From: Sclerotiophoma versabilis | Lineage: Eukaryota > Ascomycota > Dothideomycetes > Pleosporales > Didymellaceae | Assembly (NCBI GenBank): GCA_012274445.1 | Contig: JAAROD010000033.1 | Location: 372,001-436,000, forward strand | Reading direction: 5' to 3' | Length of the DNA stretch: 64,000 bases | In this document: piece after piece, positions 32,207-43,781 of the stretch | How the letters are laid out: the number at the start of each line of letters is the position of its first letter | Position numbering within the stretch: the first letter of the stretch is position 1 | Notes under the pieces: model-generated | What the model saw: the letters and a program-made list of their open reading frames with translations, nothing else | The model's database searches: none | Told to the model about the DNA's origin: nothing | Program-made: the position numbers and the translations under genes

Positions 32207-33024
32207 AAGATTGAGACAGGTGAACAAGTCTAGTCGCATGCTGCTGCTTATCCGAGATGAATTGATACCACAGGTTGACCTAGGCGACAGAGCGGATGCC
32301 ATGAGGTAGTCGAAGGAAGGATGTAATGAACAATGCAGCCCGCTTGAGCGGTCCAGGCACAAAGCTCAACTCAATAAGGTTGTTTAACAGTGAAATCCTT
32401 CTTTTGCTCACAAAGACGACATTCGAGGACGACACAGTAGTAGAAAAGTCAATCTTCAAATGTGATCACCGACACCACCAAGTTCGCATGTATACACATG
32501 CATGCTGTCTAAGCCATTTAAGATCCTCCCTTTCACTTAATGACTCAAAAACAGATACGAGATGGTTATGTTTTATCTCCAACCTGCGTGGGGCGATTCT
32601 ATAGTGTGTGGTGTTGATGGCTTTTAGTATGGACTATGTTTTGCTTGGATGCCGACGCGTGTCTGTTGAAAACGCCGATGCCAGGTTTTCTCTGAGGATT
32701 AAGCCAGTCGTTCCCATTCAAAAGGGAAACGTATCGCAGTCATAGTTTTGTAGTTGCCAATTTGTCGAACGGGTGTTGGACGTGCAATGCGAGCAGAGCC
32801 GCATCAACCAAAGTCCGACATTGGCAGAGACAACGATCACACTTTTGTACAGGAGCAAGCATCATGAACTTTTCCCGATGTAATTCGTCATTTACTTGGT
32901 ACTCCACAATCCCCGACTCATATCGAATCATCATGCCATGCATTACCACGGGATGCCATGCCAAAAGAGCGACACCCGATCAAACGCCGCCCTTGAAAAC
33001 CTAAACAGCATCGTCTGCCACCAT
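32207..33024. other. Intergenic between convergent genes
   Basis: This holds the 3'UTRs of rsc7 (plus) and the eIF3c gene (minus). Only short motif-free ORFs occur. Confidence 0.45.
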
Positions 33025-35795
33025 CTAAGCCTGGATGGCGCGTCCCAAAGCACCGCCTGTGAACTGCTGATTCCTGCCTCCCCTCGACGCGCCGCCGCCT
33101 CCGCGGCCTCCACGTCCGCCACGACCACCACCGCGTCCGCCACGACCGCCTTGTCGCTCGAAGGCGTGAGCTGTGCCTTGTGTTCTCTGCTCCAGCGTCT
33201 TCTCGTTCGACTCGATGAGGCCGGAGGCCTTGTCCGACAAGCTGAGAGCCAGTGTCTGGAGACGAGACAGCTCGACGCCCTTGCGGAAGATAACTGCGCT
33301 GTTGACCTGGTCGAGCGCAGCGCCGAGTTCCTCGTGAGAGATCATCTTACTGACGACAGCGCTGATCTTGCGCTCGCTCAGCTCGAACATATCAGCCAGG
33401 GTGGATATGGCGAGTGTGTCGTAGTAAGGCGCGTATGTGAAGAGGTAAGTCCTCAGACCCTCCTCCTGGATCTGCGCGGACAGCATGTCCTTGATCTGCT
33501 CCGAGTTGGCCATGAGTTCCCAGATCTTGATGCTGTTGATGAACTCAGCAGCCTTCTTCCACTCGCCGGCAGACAGCGCCTTGGAGGCCTGCATGACGTG
33601 GTCGCGAGTGTTCTCCGGGGGCCCAGTGAAGATCTGGCGTTCATGGTATTCTAAGAGACGGCGGTAGGTCTTGCTGATGACACGCTTTCGGAGGTCAGGC
33701 GACGAGCCGAGCTGTGCGAGGAGAGGAATCTCAAGCAACATGGAGCAGGTCAGGTAGACGCACTCGAGCAGCTCAAGGTTGATGTGGAGGTGGAAGGGGA
33801 GCTGTCGCTGGCGCTCGAGACGTTCCTGCTCAGGCGAGATCTGCGAGTAGCGCTGCATCTGCAGACCCTGTGCGAGAAGCTCCTTCTGCCTGTTGCTGCC
33901 GCATATCTCCTGGAGTGAAGTCTGGGCTTCGTAGACAAGACCAGCACGGAATGCGCAAAGACCAACTTGTACAAGCGAGCGGTTGAAGAGGATCTGAGTG
34001 TTAACATCGAAGTTGCTGATAGTCTCCTGCAAGTGAGACATGAGCATCATGTCGCGAGCCTTGTAGTACTGGTCGTGCAGAGCTAGGAAGTAGATCTGAC
34101 ACAGCATTGCCCTCGCACGGATGATACCCTCACTGTGTTTGAAGAGGTATGTGCAGAGTGTCTGGACGATGGAAGTTGTGTCGTTGGCGAGGGAGCGGGG
34201 AGTGTTGGTGGAATCGAGGTTGGATGGAATCGCCTCCCATGTCTTGTTCTCAAGGATCTGAACAACAGAAGAGGGCTGATATTGTTAGCTGTGGGAACCA
34301 CGAATGCGGATGGCCTTTATGCGTACCTTGAAATAGACGTGCTCCAACCGGCGCATGACGACGCGGTTGGCTGAGTCTTGCGGAACCTCAAGGCCCTCCC
34401 TCCTCTGCAGGCTCTCAACGTAGATCATCGTGCGCACAAGCTGAGCATAGAGGGCGCTCTCGTCTGTGAGACGGTCGACATACTCGGCTGTGTGTGGGTC
34501 GATGTGCTGGAGAGAGCGGGTAAGCTCATCATCGAGCCTCTCGACAAAGGACACCACGCTGCCGGGGATCTTGAAAATCTGACCCTCCTCAATATTGGGT
34601 GTCTTCTCGTCGTCCTCCCATTCTTCAGCGTTCTCAACAACGACAATCTCCTTGCTGTCCTCGAGGATCTGAAGAAGCTTGCTGAACTCTTGATCGGCCC
34701 TAAGAAAAGGTTAGCGAGGAGGCCAGTTTCGACAAAGATCGGCGTAACTCACAACTTCCACTGCTCCTGGTGCATGTGACTAGCGGTACCGGACGTCAAG
34801 TCGAAGCGGGTGGAGATCAGAGTCAGAAGAACGCGAACTCTCTGGTAGTCATTGACCGCAACATCAAACAGCTTCTCCATCGTGCGAATCTGCTCGAGCT
34901 TGTCTGTGTTCTTGCGTCCACGCTGCTCAACAATCGATCGCAGCTGCTTGAGGATACCCTCTGCGGTGTACTGCACAGCCTTGCCGCCGGCTCCAACGGT
35001 AACGAAACCATCGTCGCCAGCGTCAATGATCGTCTCGGTGCCGAGTTGGGCGAGCTTGGTCTTGTCCTTCTTCTTCTTCTCCTTGGGTGCTTGCTCAATA
35101 ATCTCCTCCTCCTTCATGAACTCCTCCTTGTTCTCCCTGTACAAGTCGATGTCCCTCTGGTAGTCACGGTTGTGCTTCTTGACCTTCTGGCGGATGGCGT
35201 TGAAACCACGCTGGTTGGGGGCGGTCATCTTCTTGGGGGTGACCTTCTGCTTCTCGTGGGCTTCGAGAACGGCGGTCTCAAGGTCGGCGATGGCCTGGAT
35301 GTACATCTTGGGCACCTTGCCATCGTTCTGCTTGATGAGAGTGGGCACCAGGCGGTTCAGCTTGTCAAACTCTACATGTCCGCGATGTTAGCATTGTTCG
35401 TTGTACCCCCCGCCACTGCATCTTGCCGCAGCGCGTGTCTGTCGCCTCCTCTATTCTCTCAGGGTGCACGTACGATCTGCAATGACAGCCCAGTCGCTGA
35501 TCCTCTGCGCGTTCTCGATCTGCCTGACGACGGCCTCGAGCTCGTCGAAGCGCTTGTCCTTGGCGCTCTTGAGCACCTTGTTCGCGTCCTCATCGTCGCT
35601 CTCGCTGTCGCTGCTGACGTCCTTCAAGAAACGGGCGGCACCGGTCTCAGATCCAGATGACGAGTCGGAGTCGTCAGAGTCGTCGTCAGAGTCGACTTCG
35701 GAGCCTTCCTGTTCGGACTCCTCATCGTTGGAGTAGAGCTCCTCCTCGCTGGACTCTTCCGAGGAGCTGTCGCTGGCGGCGAAAAAGCGCGACAT
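33025..35795 (-). CDS. nip1: Eukaryotic translation initiation factor 3 subunit C
   Basis: The model is join(35474..35795, 34753..35371, 34327..34699, 33025..34275), 854 aa. Introns of 102, 53 and 51 bp close in phase. The N-terminus is a very acidic serine-rich segment (SSEESSEEELYSNDEESE), typical of eIF3c and able to contact eIF1 and eIF5. The conserved middle includes AEGILKQLRSIVEQRGRKNT and ALYAQLVRTMIYVESLQRR. A PCI domain follows at about residues 600-780 (LFTYAPYYDTLAISTLADMF, then LSERKISAVVSKMI). The C-terminus is an RGG-rich tail (GGRGGRGGGRGGRGG), expected to bind RNA and to be arginine-methylated. The protein belongs to the eIF3 core on the 40S ribosome in the cytoplasm. It is complete. 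Confidence 0.95.
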
Positions 35796-36663
35796 GGCTG
35801 CTGTACTCGAGAGTATAGATTGCCGGAGGTTTAAGGGGTATAAGTGGCGGGCGCCGTGGGTTGTGTGTTAGGGCAGGTGCTGTCCTGGACTCACCAAATC
35901 GCTGTTGCCAAGACTGCGGCCAAAGTTCAAAATTGTGTGGGCGGGGCATCACAAAACGACCCACTTATCGCTGCTGCGCCCGCAAACGACGCCTGTTACT
36001 ATTGACCGCATCACAACCAAGGAGCAACATGGCTGCAACATGACTCTTCACTCACTCATGCTGCGCTGGAACAGGATGTTTGTTGGGCAGGCACTACCTG
36101 CGCTCAACATCGCAGTTGCAAATTTATACGAATGCAGTAAAAGTACATATGCCGCCAGCCGGCCGTCCGCCGCTCCCTCGCTGGGTGCAATCATAAAAGA
36201 CAATGAAGGGGTTCGCGATGTCTCGATAACACGCTATACCGAGATACAAGACTCATACCATCGAGTGTCATCCAAAAACCCGTCAGCTTACCATCCTTTG
36301 GCGAGGGCACTCTAGGCTATTGAGTCAATCTGGCTTGCCTTGTCATGTGTGCTGCCCGCCTGATAAGACTACTACCGAGAGCAATTTGTATTGTGCGGAA
36401 TCATACTAAAAGGTCTGTACACCGCCGGGAAGTCGGTTGAGGTAGAGCAGTGGAGAGGAGATAGCAGCAGCCATACGAGATGATACTGTCAGGTTGCAGG
36501 CACGACATTGTCGATGTATCGATTTTGTGCACTTTGTTCTGTTGGACCAATCTCGAAACGACATCATGTCGAAGTCTGCAGAGCCGTCATCTGCATCGCG
36601 CGCTGGCCGCCAATTTGATCCCAGTCTGCTGAAGGTAAAATAACCGTCCTAAAGCTTTTCCCG
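35796..36663. other. Intergenic: eIF3c promoter and yak1 3' region
   Basis: This is 868 bp between two minus-strand genes. A short plus-strand frame starting at 36566 (MSKSAEPSSASRAG) ends at a GT-like site but could not be extended to a gene. Confidence 0.4.
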
Positions 36664-39610
36664 TCATTGCCAGTGTGGCTGTTGCATGAAGCCCTCTTCT
36701 AATGTTCGATCCTCGAGGTTGCGAACAAAGTTTTGGTTTCGTTGCGAGTTGCCTGTGCGAGACCCTCGACGTCTGGCGCTGCTTGCACTTTCTGGAGCAC
36801 CTTCAGGAGGTGGTGGGTAATATGCAGGCGATGGCTGTAACCTGACTGGCGCATTGGGATCCAAGTGACTCATCACTCTTTGGAGAGCTGGAGGAATTCC
36901 AGATGGGTTGCCCTGTTGTTGATCCATGGTGGAAGCCCGCTGTCGTCCAGCGCGTGTTGTCGCTTGGGCATACAGGTTTTGCGGCTGAGCATACTGTCGA
37001 GGCTGTTGTGGTTGCATTGCAGGCACCTGCGGTCCATATGGCGTTGCCTGCGCAGGGTAAGGTGGAGGGGCACCTTGGTGGTTCGGCGCGTACATGTTAT
37101 TGTACGGGTTCGGCTGCGGGTGCGGATTTTGCGCAGCATACTGGTTCATTTGCATGTTCGCATACGCCGCATTCTGAGCTGCCTGAGCCTGTTGTGCGGC
37201 AAGAGCTTGTTGTTGCTGTTGAGCACGCTGCTTGGCCATGCCTTCGAAGCGTTGCTGCTCTTGGACACCAGGGGCTGGAGAGCGGCTCGAGCTCGATTTC
37301 AGGGTCATCGGTGGCACGAAGGGGCCGGTGAACTTCGCTTGCGTGATGAATGGGTGCAGCTTCGCCTGAGCTGGCGTCCATCGTTCGAGAGGGTTGAGAT
37401 TGAGCAGTCCTTGTGCGAAGTCGATAAATGCGGCTCGATTGGCCATTTCTATAGATGATTAGTATACTTGCTAGTCGGATCAGGTTTGACACATACCTCG
37501 CTCGATCTCATTTGGCTTCATGTTCTTTCTCGGCATGGGGTAGTTCCTGATTATGTCCGGCAGCGTTGTGGCCGAGAAGTACTTCTTGCTGGGCTGCTCT
37601 TTCGTGCCGTGTTCCCTTGAATATTGCTCCATGGACTTGAGCCGGTAGTTCTTACGTCCGTACTCGTCTTGTGTCTTTTCAAAAAATTCGCCGGACTGTT
37701 TACCCATCTCAAGCATCCACTGTGGCGCAAGGCCAAGCATTTCTGTGATTCTGGAGACCTGGTTGTATTCAGACGATCCTGGGAACAATGGCAGACCGAG
37801 GAATAACTCCACAACAATGCAGCCCAACGACCACATATCAATCGCTGCAGAGTATGGTAGGCCTAACAGCACTTCAGGTGATCGGTAGAATCGTGACTGA
37901 ATGTATGTGTAGACCGTCTGTCGCTCGTCGCATGCGGAACCGAAATCGATAATCTTTATAATAGGGCTCTCGAGGCTGTTGTCGTCAGTTCTGCAAAGTA
38001 CACTGTATGGTCTGAGACTTACTTCTTGAGGAGGATATTTTCCGGCTTCAAGTCACAATGTATCAACTTCGCCTTACCCAGCAAAGCAAGACCATTGATC
38101 AGCTGCTGGGCGAAGACACGCACCAGTGTCGTTGACAGTCCACGGAACTGGTTCTGCTTGATCAGCTCGTACAGATTGACGCTCAACAGTTCGAAAACGA
38201 GACACAGATGTTGTCTGTGGATGAACGTGTCCTTCAATCTCAAAAGGTGGTGGTCGTCGTTCTTGTCCATCTGTTTGTTCAGCTACAACACTGTTAGCAT
38301 GGTGTTTGTTGCAAAGTGACTCGCCTCAACATACCAAGTCAAGCACCGAGACCTCCATCATACTCTGGTTGAAGTATGCCGTCCTGTTCTTGATGACTTT
38401 CACCGCAACCACCTCCTGCGTCTTTAGGTTCTGGCATTTGACGACCTGTCCGAAGGTTCCCTGACCCAGCACGTCAAGAATGAGATAGCGATTCTTGTGC
38501 CCTGATTCTTCAGACCCCAGTATGTCATTGACATATAGGATGTAATCGCTGTCCTCATTATCATAGCCGTCGTTCTTGACTCCCTTGCTGGGCTTCGTAA
38601 GGACTCGACGCGGGTTGCGAGTGGCCTGGTAGTTGAAGCCAGCGTTGCACAGCTTGTACGTCGTAGGCAGGTGGCATGTGAGCGCTTGGAGAGGCTAGGC
38701 ACATTGTCAGCATGACATCTTACCATGATCGAGTCTCGGCTTACACTAATAAATCCACCCTCTGGATTTGCACGACGGAACGGAGGTTGCGCGTTGATTT
38801 TGGGCTTCAAGTCGGCTGTGTTGGTGCACTTCTCGAACTGCGGCACGGGCCCACGCCCTATCGAGGGCAATTGTGGGGGATTGGGGTTCGTCGATGCGCG
38901 CGGGGACCGTTGTTCTCTGTTGTAGACGGCATTCAGCTGGGCGGTCGCAGACTGCGGGTAGAAGGTGTCGGGGCTTATGTTGGACTGGATGGGCGGCAGC
39001 TGGGGTGCATTTGGGCGGGATGCTACACAATTGCTAATTAGCGTGCCGGCGCTTACAACAGGGCTGGGCGTGCTGCCCGCAACGTACATGGAGGAGAGTA
39101 GTAGCTGTTGGGCGGCGACATGTACGGGTTGTTGCGCGTAGGGCTCGCTCGATTGCTGTTGCTCTGGACCTGCGGGGTGAAGCTTGTGTAGTTCTGACCA
39201 CCGTGCTGCGTGCCGCCGGGATAGGGCGAGGTGGGCGACATGTTCATGGGCGAGTATCTGCGTGCTGCAGTGCTCTCTTCCTGCTGCAGGAACTGCTGCG
39301 AATGGCGGTGCTGGTGGTTTGGGCGTTGTGTGTTGTACTTGGGCTTGTAGGGATCGGCATCCTCCATCTTCACGTCGCCGTCGTTGTCGTTGAAATCAGG
39401 GCCGCGGCTGGCTGGCTGGCTAGCTGGCTGCAGCGCAATGGTGCTGGAGCGCGAAGGCGCAGAGGGCGATGCGTACGGGTTCTGCTTCAGTTGCGTGGAC
39501 GCACTGGAGTCTCGTTGGGTGTGTTGCGAGGGGGTCGTCCCATGTGGAGCATACCGCGCCTGGCGGCTGGCATCCGGCGCTTCGGAGTAGGCAGTCCACT
39601 GCTGATCCAT
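36664..39610 (-). CDS. yakA: Dual-specificity protein kinase Yak1 (DYRK family)
   Basis: The model is join(39088..39610, 38745..39022, 38335..38694, 38023..38282, 37497..37975, 36664..37448), 894 aa. Five introns of 65, 50, 52, 47 and 48 bp all keep phase. A disordered Gln/Ser/Pro-rich N-terminus leads to the kinase domain at about residues 325-700. It shows GQGTFGQVVKC (glycine loop), VAVKVIKN (ATP Lys), HCDLKPENILL (catalytic loop), IDFGSAC (DFG) and YTYIQSRFYRSPE, the DYRK activation loop whose second Tyr is self-phosphorylated. The C-terminus is rich in Gln, Ala and Pro. Yak1 restrains growth and promotes stress responses and development downstream of PKA/TOR. The intron-4 acceptor was chosen because it restores KNLESPIIK. 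The start at 39610 (MDQQWTAY) was preferred over 39664. Confidence 0.93.
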
Positions 39611-40690
39611 GTTGCAGGGCAAGTGCGTGTCAAGAGAGTATAGGTGGTGCGAGCAGGGTCGCAAGAGGCAGCCACTTCAGCTGTGACGCAGTCAATTCGC
39701 GCGTTGCATGCCGACTTGCAGTGCTGTGTCGCAGTACCGGACAGCTTCTGTGAGGGGCACTGCGCTGCAGCGCGGACCGCAGACGATGACAGCACCGGTG
39801 GGCGAGCACGAATGCGCGCAGGCGTGCGGCGGCGGGATTTGACACGGGCCTGGCTGGCTATCTTGATCTGGCAATGCGTGCACGTACAGTACTCGCAGCG
39901 GGGGCTGTTGACGTGCGAGCCACGAGAGACACTGGGTGCAGACGCAGCTTCGCGCGATTGCAGCAGCAAGAGGCAGGCAAGACAGAAGCCGACGGCGAGT
40001 GAGGTTTGCAGGAGGACAAGGAACAGTGCAAAGGATAGGCTTTGGGTCAGCGTGGAGGTTGGGTTCGTGAACTTCTGGCTCACTGGGCTGCGCCTTCGTG
40101 TGATTGGGCCTAGTCACATTGACGCAGCTCTCTCCACAACGACGCAACCCTGCCGCCCGTTTCATGCTCACGGCACTCATATCATGCCTCGCTTTGCTGT
40201 TCTAAGACTCGACTTTTGGCCTTGTGCAGCATGCAATTGGTACTGGTCGCTGCAACCGGCTGCTCTTGCTGTTTGCTGGGAGCTTATTTGGGGCTGGCTG
40301 TGCAGGCCTTAAGCCGTCCCTTCCAGTTGGATCGTTGTCTAGCCGCAGATGGGGAAAGAGCGACACAGCTGCGAAATGAGGGTCCCATCTCGACGTGATA
40401 CACCACCCTGAAATCCACAGAGAATTCCAGATATGCTTCTGCGCCCACTGCGGACTGGCCATTGGCGAGGCTGCGAAAGATACGAAAGGAATGACGTGTG
40501 AGTGCATGGCAGATCCTGGTGTCAGTCCACAGGGCCTGGATACCGCATGCACATGAGTGGGTGAAGAATGTCCATTACAGATAACGCAATCGCTACAAAA
40601 ATGCTGCCAGCTGCAACGGCAGACAAGATCTATTTAGAAAGACAGCGCTGCCCCAGACACCATAACTCCAACAATGCTCGCAGCGGTCGC
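39611..40690. other. Intergenic: yak1 upstream region and sidA 3'UTR
   Basis: Overlapping plus-strand ORFs (39644-40312) and minus-strand ORFs (39692-40180) lack motifs and appear fortuitous in GC-rich sequence. This segment is presumably the long 5' leader of yak1. Confidence 0.4.
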
Positions 40691-42379
40691 TTAGAGCTTG
40701 GGAGCCTGGAACCCACCTAGGACATCCGTTTTGTCCCATTTGGGCGCCTTCTCGAAAATAGCCCTCACCATCTCTCCGCCACGGCAGGCAAGCACGGAAA
40801 GCAGAGTGTCGCTCAACTGCGCCATGTTAGCATTGTTGCCTACTGGATAGGAATGAACTTACGCCGTGTGTCGTCTCACAGCATCCCTGCAGCCAGACGC
40901 CAGCATCATTGCTAACTGCTTTGTTCTCGAAGTTGACCCTGTAATCTCTCTGCACCGTCCACTTCGCGTCCTTCAGATCGCCACCGGGCATGAGATGTCT
41001 AGCGTCCTTGAGCAGTGTCTCGTGCAGGTTTCTGAGATACCCAGTAGCAACGAACACAGCATCAACATCGAGGATCTGTTTCTCCTCGCCTGCGCCAGGC
41101 ACCTCGCTGAAGTACAGAGGGCTCTGGTCGCGAACGTGCAAGCGGATTCCGTCCTTGACCACTGGACTGTCTTCGACAGCTGTGACCCTGCGGTAGGGCA
41201 AGATGTTGTGTGGCCAATGCTCCTCAGCCTCGCGCGAGTTGCCGTACTTTATACGTTGCAGGTAGAGAGTCTCGTAGATGTGCTCGAGGAGATTGATCCG
41301 TACGACTCCGTAATTTGTACCCTTGTCCTCGGTGAGAGTCTGGGCCCGGAGGACCGGGTCGCGGTTGTATGTTACCTCGGTGCGGGAGGGGTTGAAGATT
41401 TCGTTGACGCTTGAGCAAGTTAGCCATAGACGTACCAGCAGGTTATCGGGTGCTCAGATACGTACAAAGGTGAGTCGTCACTGGGTCGCAGTGCTCCGCC
41501 CTTGATCAGAAGTCGTGTCTTAGAGTTGGGGTAGTTTGCGTGTAGGAAGTCGAAGATCTCAGCTGCGCTCTGTCCGTTACCGACAACCGCAACTTTGTAG
41601 GGTGCTTGGTGGTCCTTGAGGATCTGCTTTGAAATGTAGGAGAATTTCGAGGAATGAACAACTTTGGGGTGGTTCTGGGGGAATGGCGCGGTGATGTTTG
41701 GTCGGCCACCTGCAGCGATCACTACGTGCTTCGTTCTCCGTGTCTCGACCTGACCGGTCAAGTGGTTCTTCGAAACAACCTCGAAGGCCGCAATCTCACC
41801 GCTGACCGACTTCTGAGGGTTGACGGCAATAACCTCCTGAGAGTACGAAACGACCTCTTCAAACCAACTAGCGCACCATTTCATGTAGTCCTCGTACTCG
41901 ACACGTGCGGGCAGGAAAGTGTTCAGGTTGGCAAACTCGACCAAGCGGTTTTTCTGATGCAGATAGTTGATGAATGTGAATTCGCTGCGCGGATTCCTCA
42001 TGGTTGCCATATCTTTCATGAATGTGATTTGCATTTTTGCGCCAGGCAAAAGCATGCCTGCATGCCATGCGAACTGTGATTGCTTTTCCAAGAAAGCGAC
42101 CTTTGGTGCTCTGCTCTCCAGACCTGGAATGTCTGCAAGCGATGGGTCTGTTCCCTCGAGCGCATCGTGGATAGCGACAGCAATGGCCAAAGACGCAGGT
42201 CCGAATCCTACACAGATCAGGTCGTGCAGTTCATCTTCTGGAGTATACCGCAGGTTCGATCGATTCTCGAATGCGGGAAAGTCGCTCTCCTCCAGACTGT
42301 TCGTGAAGCCACCAAAAGCCCTCTGAGTTGGTGTTGGGTTGCCAGACAAGCTGGTAGGGAACTCGGCGTGGGGGCTCAT
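40691..42379 (-). CDS. sidA: L-ornithine N5-monooxygenase SidA
   Basis: The model is join(41466..42379, 40863..41409, 40691..40816), 528 aa, with introns of 56 and 46 bp. The enzyme uses FAD, NADPH and O2 to hydroxylate the delta-amino group of ornithine, the first step of hydroxamate siderophore synthesis. The FAD-binding motif is GFGPASLAIAVAI near residue 57. The substrate-side FLEKQSQFAWHAGM and MQITFMKDMATMRNP segments follow. The NADPH site is VAVVGNGQSAAEIFDFL, and the late motif is DAVFVATGY. The C-terminus (GEMVRAIFEKA) matches family length of about 500 aa. It shares the locus with the NRPS at 49249, its expected pathway partner. Two exact ATCWGATAA elements lie 630-820 bp upstream, pointing to iron repression through a SreA-type GATA factor. 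Confidence 0.95.
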
Positions 42380-43007
42380 TGTGTATGTTGGGGTAAACGC
42401 AGGGCGCTCAAAAGATCAGATGCTCTGAATCAAACGTCAGTGTGACCTTTGCAACACCGCAAATCCCTTTGATTCAATAAAGAAAACCGAAAGCTGCCGT
42501 AAAGCTCTTCTCCTTCATTGTAAATAATATACATCTTCATCAACATGCGCCGGCGTAGTAATACCTTGAATGGAACTGGCTACTCATCTGCAGAGTGACC
42601 CGCCGGCGTGCCCAAGTTTGCAATGACGTCTTACACTAGGACCAAATGAACATGTGAAATACTCACCCACAACGCTTAATATGGAGAGGAGAAGGAAGCA
42701 AAGACCCTGGGTACCACTGACAGTTTAACAACTCGTGGAGCGTACCGTCACTAAATGATGAGAAAAAGTCAACGGCATCCACTATTTCTTTTCTGCACCA
42801 AGAGACACCAAGCTCCGCTCTTGCGTCTGAGGAACCCATGTCGACGGAGGGACCTGCAACGCTCGTGAGAGGATGGTTCGATGCCCGCTCGCAATAAGAC
42901 CCTTGCGGCCCGCTCAAGATGGCGTATGCCATCCACTGTTGCGAATCGAGGGCAGGCATCAAGGCCCCGGGGCATGATCGTCCATCTAATCAGATTCTTC
43001 GAACCGG

Positions 43008-43016
43008 ATCTGATAA
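43008..43016 (+). promoter_or_regulatory. SreA-type GATA element ATCTGATAA
   Basis: This is an exact match to ATCWGATAA, the extended GATA sequence bound by iron-sensing GATA repressors (SreA/Urbs1/SRE) upstream of siderophore genes. It lies about 630 bp upstream of the sidA start. Confidence 0.7.
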
Positions 43017-43188
43017 CAGTACCGGAGAGAGAAGCGCCAGAAAGCGGCTTGACACTGGTGTGGTCGGTCATGGTGCAGGCAGAATTTTCTGAAGGTCCCC
43101 GCAACGCTTGCCCTGAAAGGCCTGGACTGGTGCGCCGGTTGCTGCGTCAGCCGTGGGATGAAGGACAGATGGCAGCTTGGCGGGGAAG

Positions 43189-43197
43189 TTATCTGAT
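43189..43197 (-). promoter_or_regulatory. SreA-type GATA element ATCAGATAA
   Basis: This is an exact match on the minus strand (TTATCTGAT on plus), about 810 bp upstream of sidA. A near-match (ATCTGATGA) lies within 25 bp. Confidence 0.65.
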
Positions 43198-43781
43198 TCA
43201 TCTCATCTAATCTGATGAAATCTCTGCGCAGCAACAGCCGGAAATCGGAGCGGGCTCGGGCTTTCTGCACGTCTCAACACCAAACTCTAAGTATGCAGGG
43301 TTCTGCCGGGCTTGACTACGAGTTCGGTTGTTGCGCCGTAGCCGTAGATCCTTAACACATACATCATCCTAGCTGACGATGATGCAGGCCATGACGAGAG
43401 AGGCTTTAGCCTTTGTCGCTCGCCGTCGTTTCTGTGCCACTCGCCAGTGTGTGACTTCACGATTTGACATCTATGTCGGGTCGATACGGGTTGCCGACGC
43501 ATACCAAGGCAAGTTGTGCGCTGATGCATAGTTGGTGGGTTTCTCTCGTATAAAATAGAAAATTTTGTACATAATTAGAAGGCATGATGCCGCAAGTATG
43601 GTGTACAAGACATCCGATTTACTGGACAAGGAGCTGTGTATGGAGGAGTTCTGTGTGGAGGAGTAACAGGCCACCGAGGTAGATAGGTAACAGGTCGAAA
43701 GAAATACCGTATGATCGGTTAATAGTACAACAGTGTTGAAGACGGTAAGAAGACAGGGATGGTAAACGCTGGACCCGAGAC

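Larger units (their letters stand above)
42380..43781. promoter_or_regulatory. sidA promoter region and ABC transporter 3'UTR
   Basis: This is 1.4 kb between two minus-strand genes. It carries two exact SreA-type GATA elements (43008 and 43189). A minus-strand ORF at 43471-43785 overlaps the transporter stop and is probably 3'UTR. Confidence 0.55.

Noticed and set aside
34770..35660. 296-codon plus-strand ORF antisense to eIF3c
   Set aside because: It is a mirror frame of a strongly biased coding sequence. The eIF3c product on the other strand is unambiguous.
36566..36645. Possible first exon MSKSAEPSSASRAG on plus strand
   Set aside because: It has a donor-like GT but no downstream exon outside the antisense yak1 frame.
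36865..37458. 197-codon plus-strand ORF antisense to yak1
   Set aside because: It is antisense to the Gln/Ala-rich Yak1 C-terminus, and its composition is explained by that.
39644..40312. 222-codon plus-strand ORF upstream of yak1
   Set aside because: It has no motif, and another long frame overlaps it on the opposite strand. The GC-rich sequence gives long chance ORFs.
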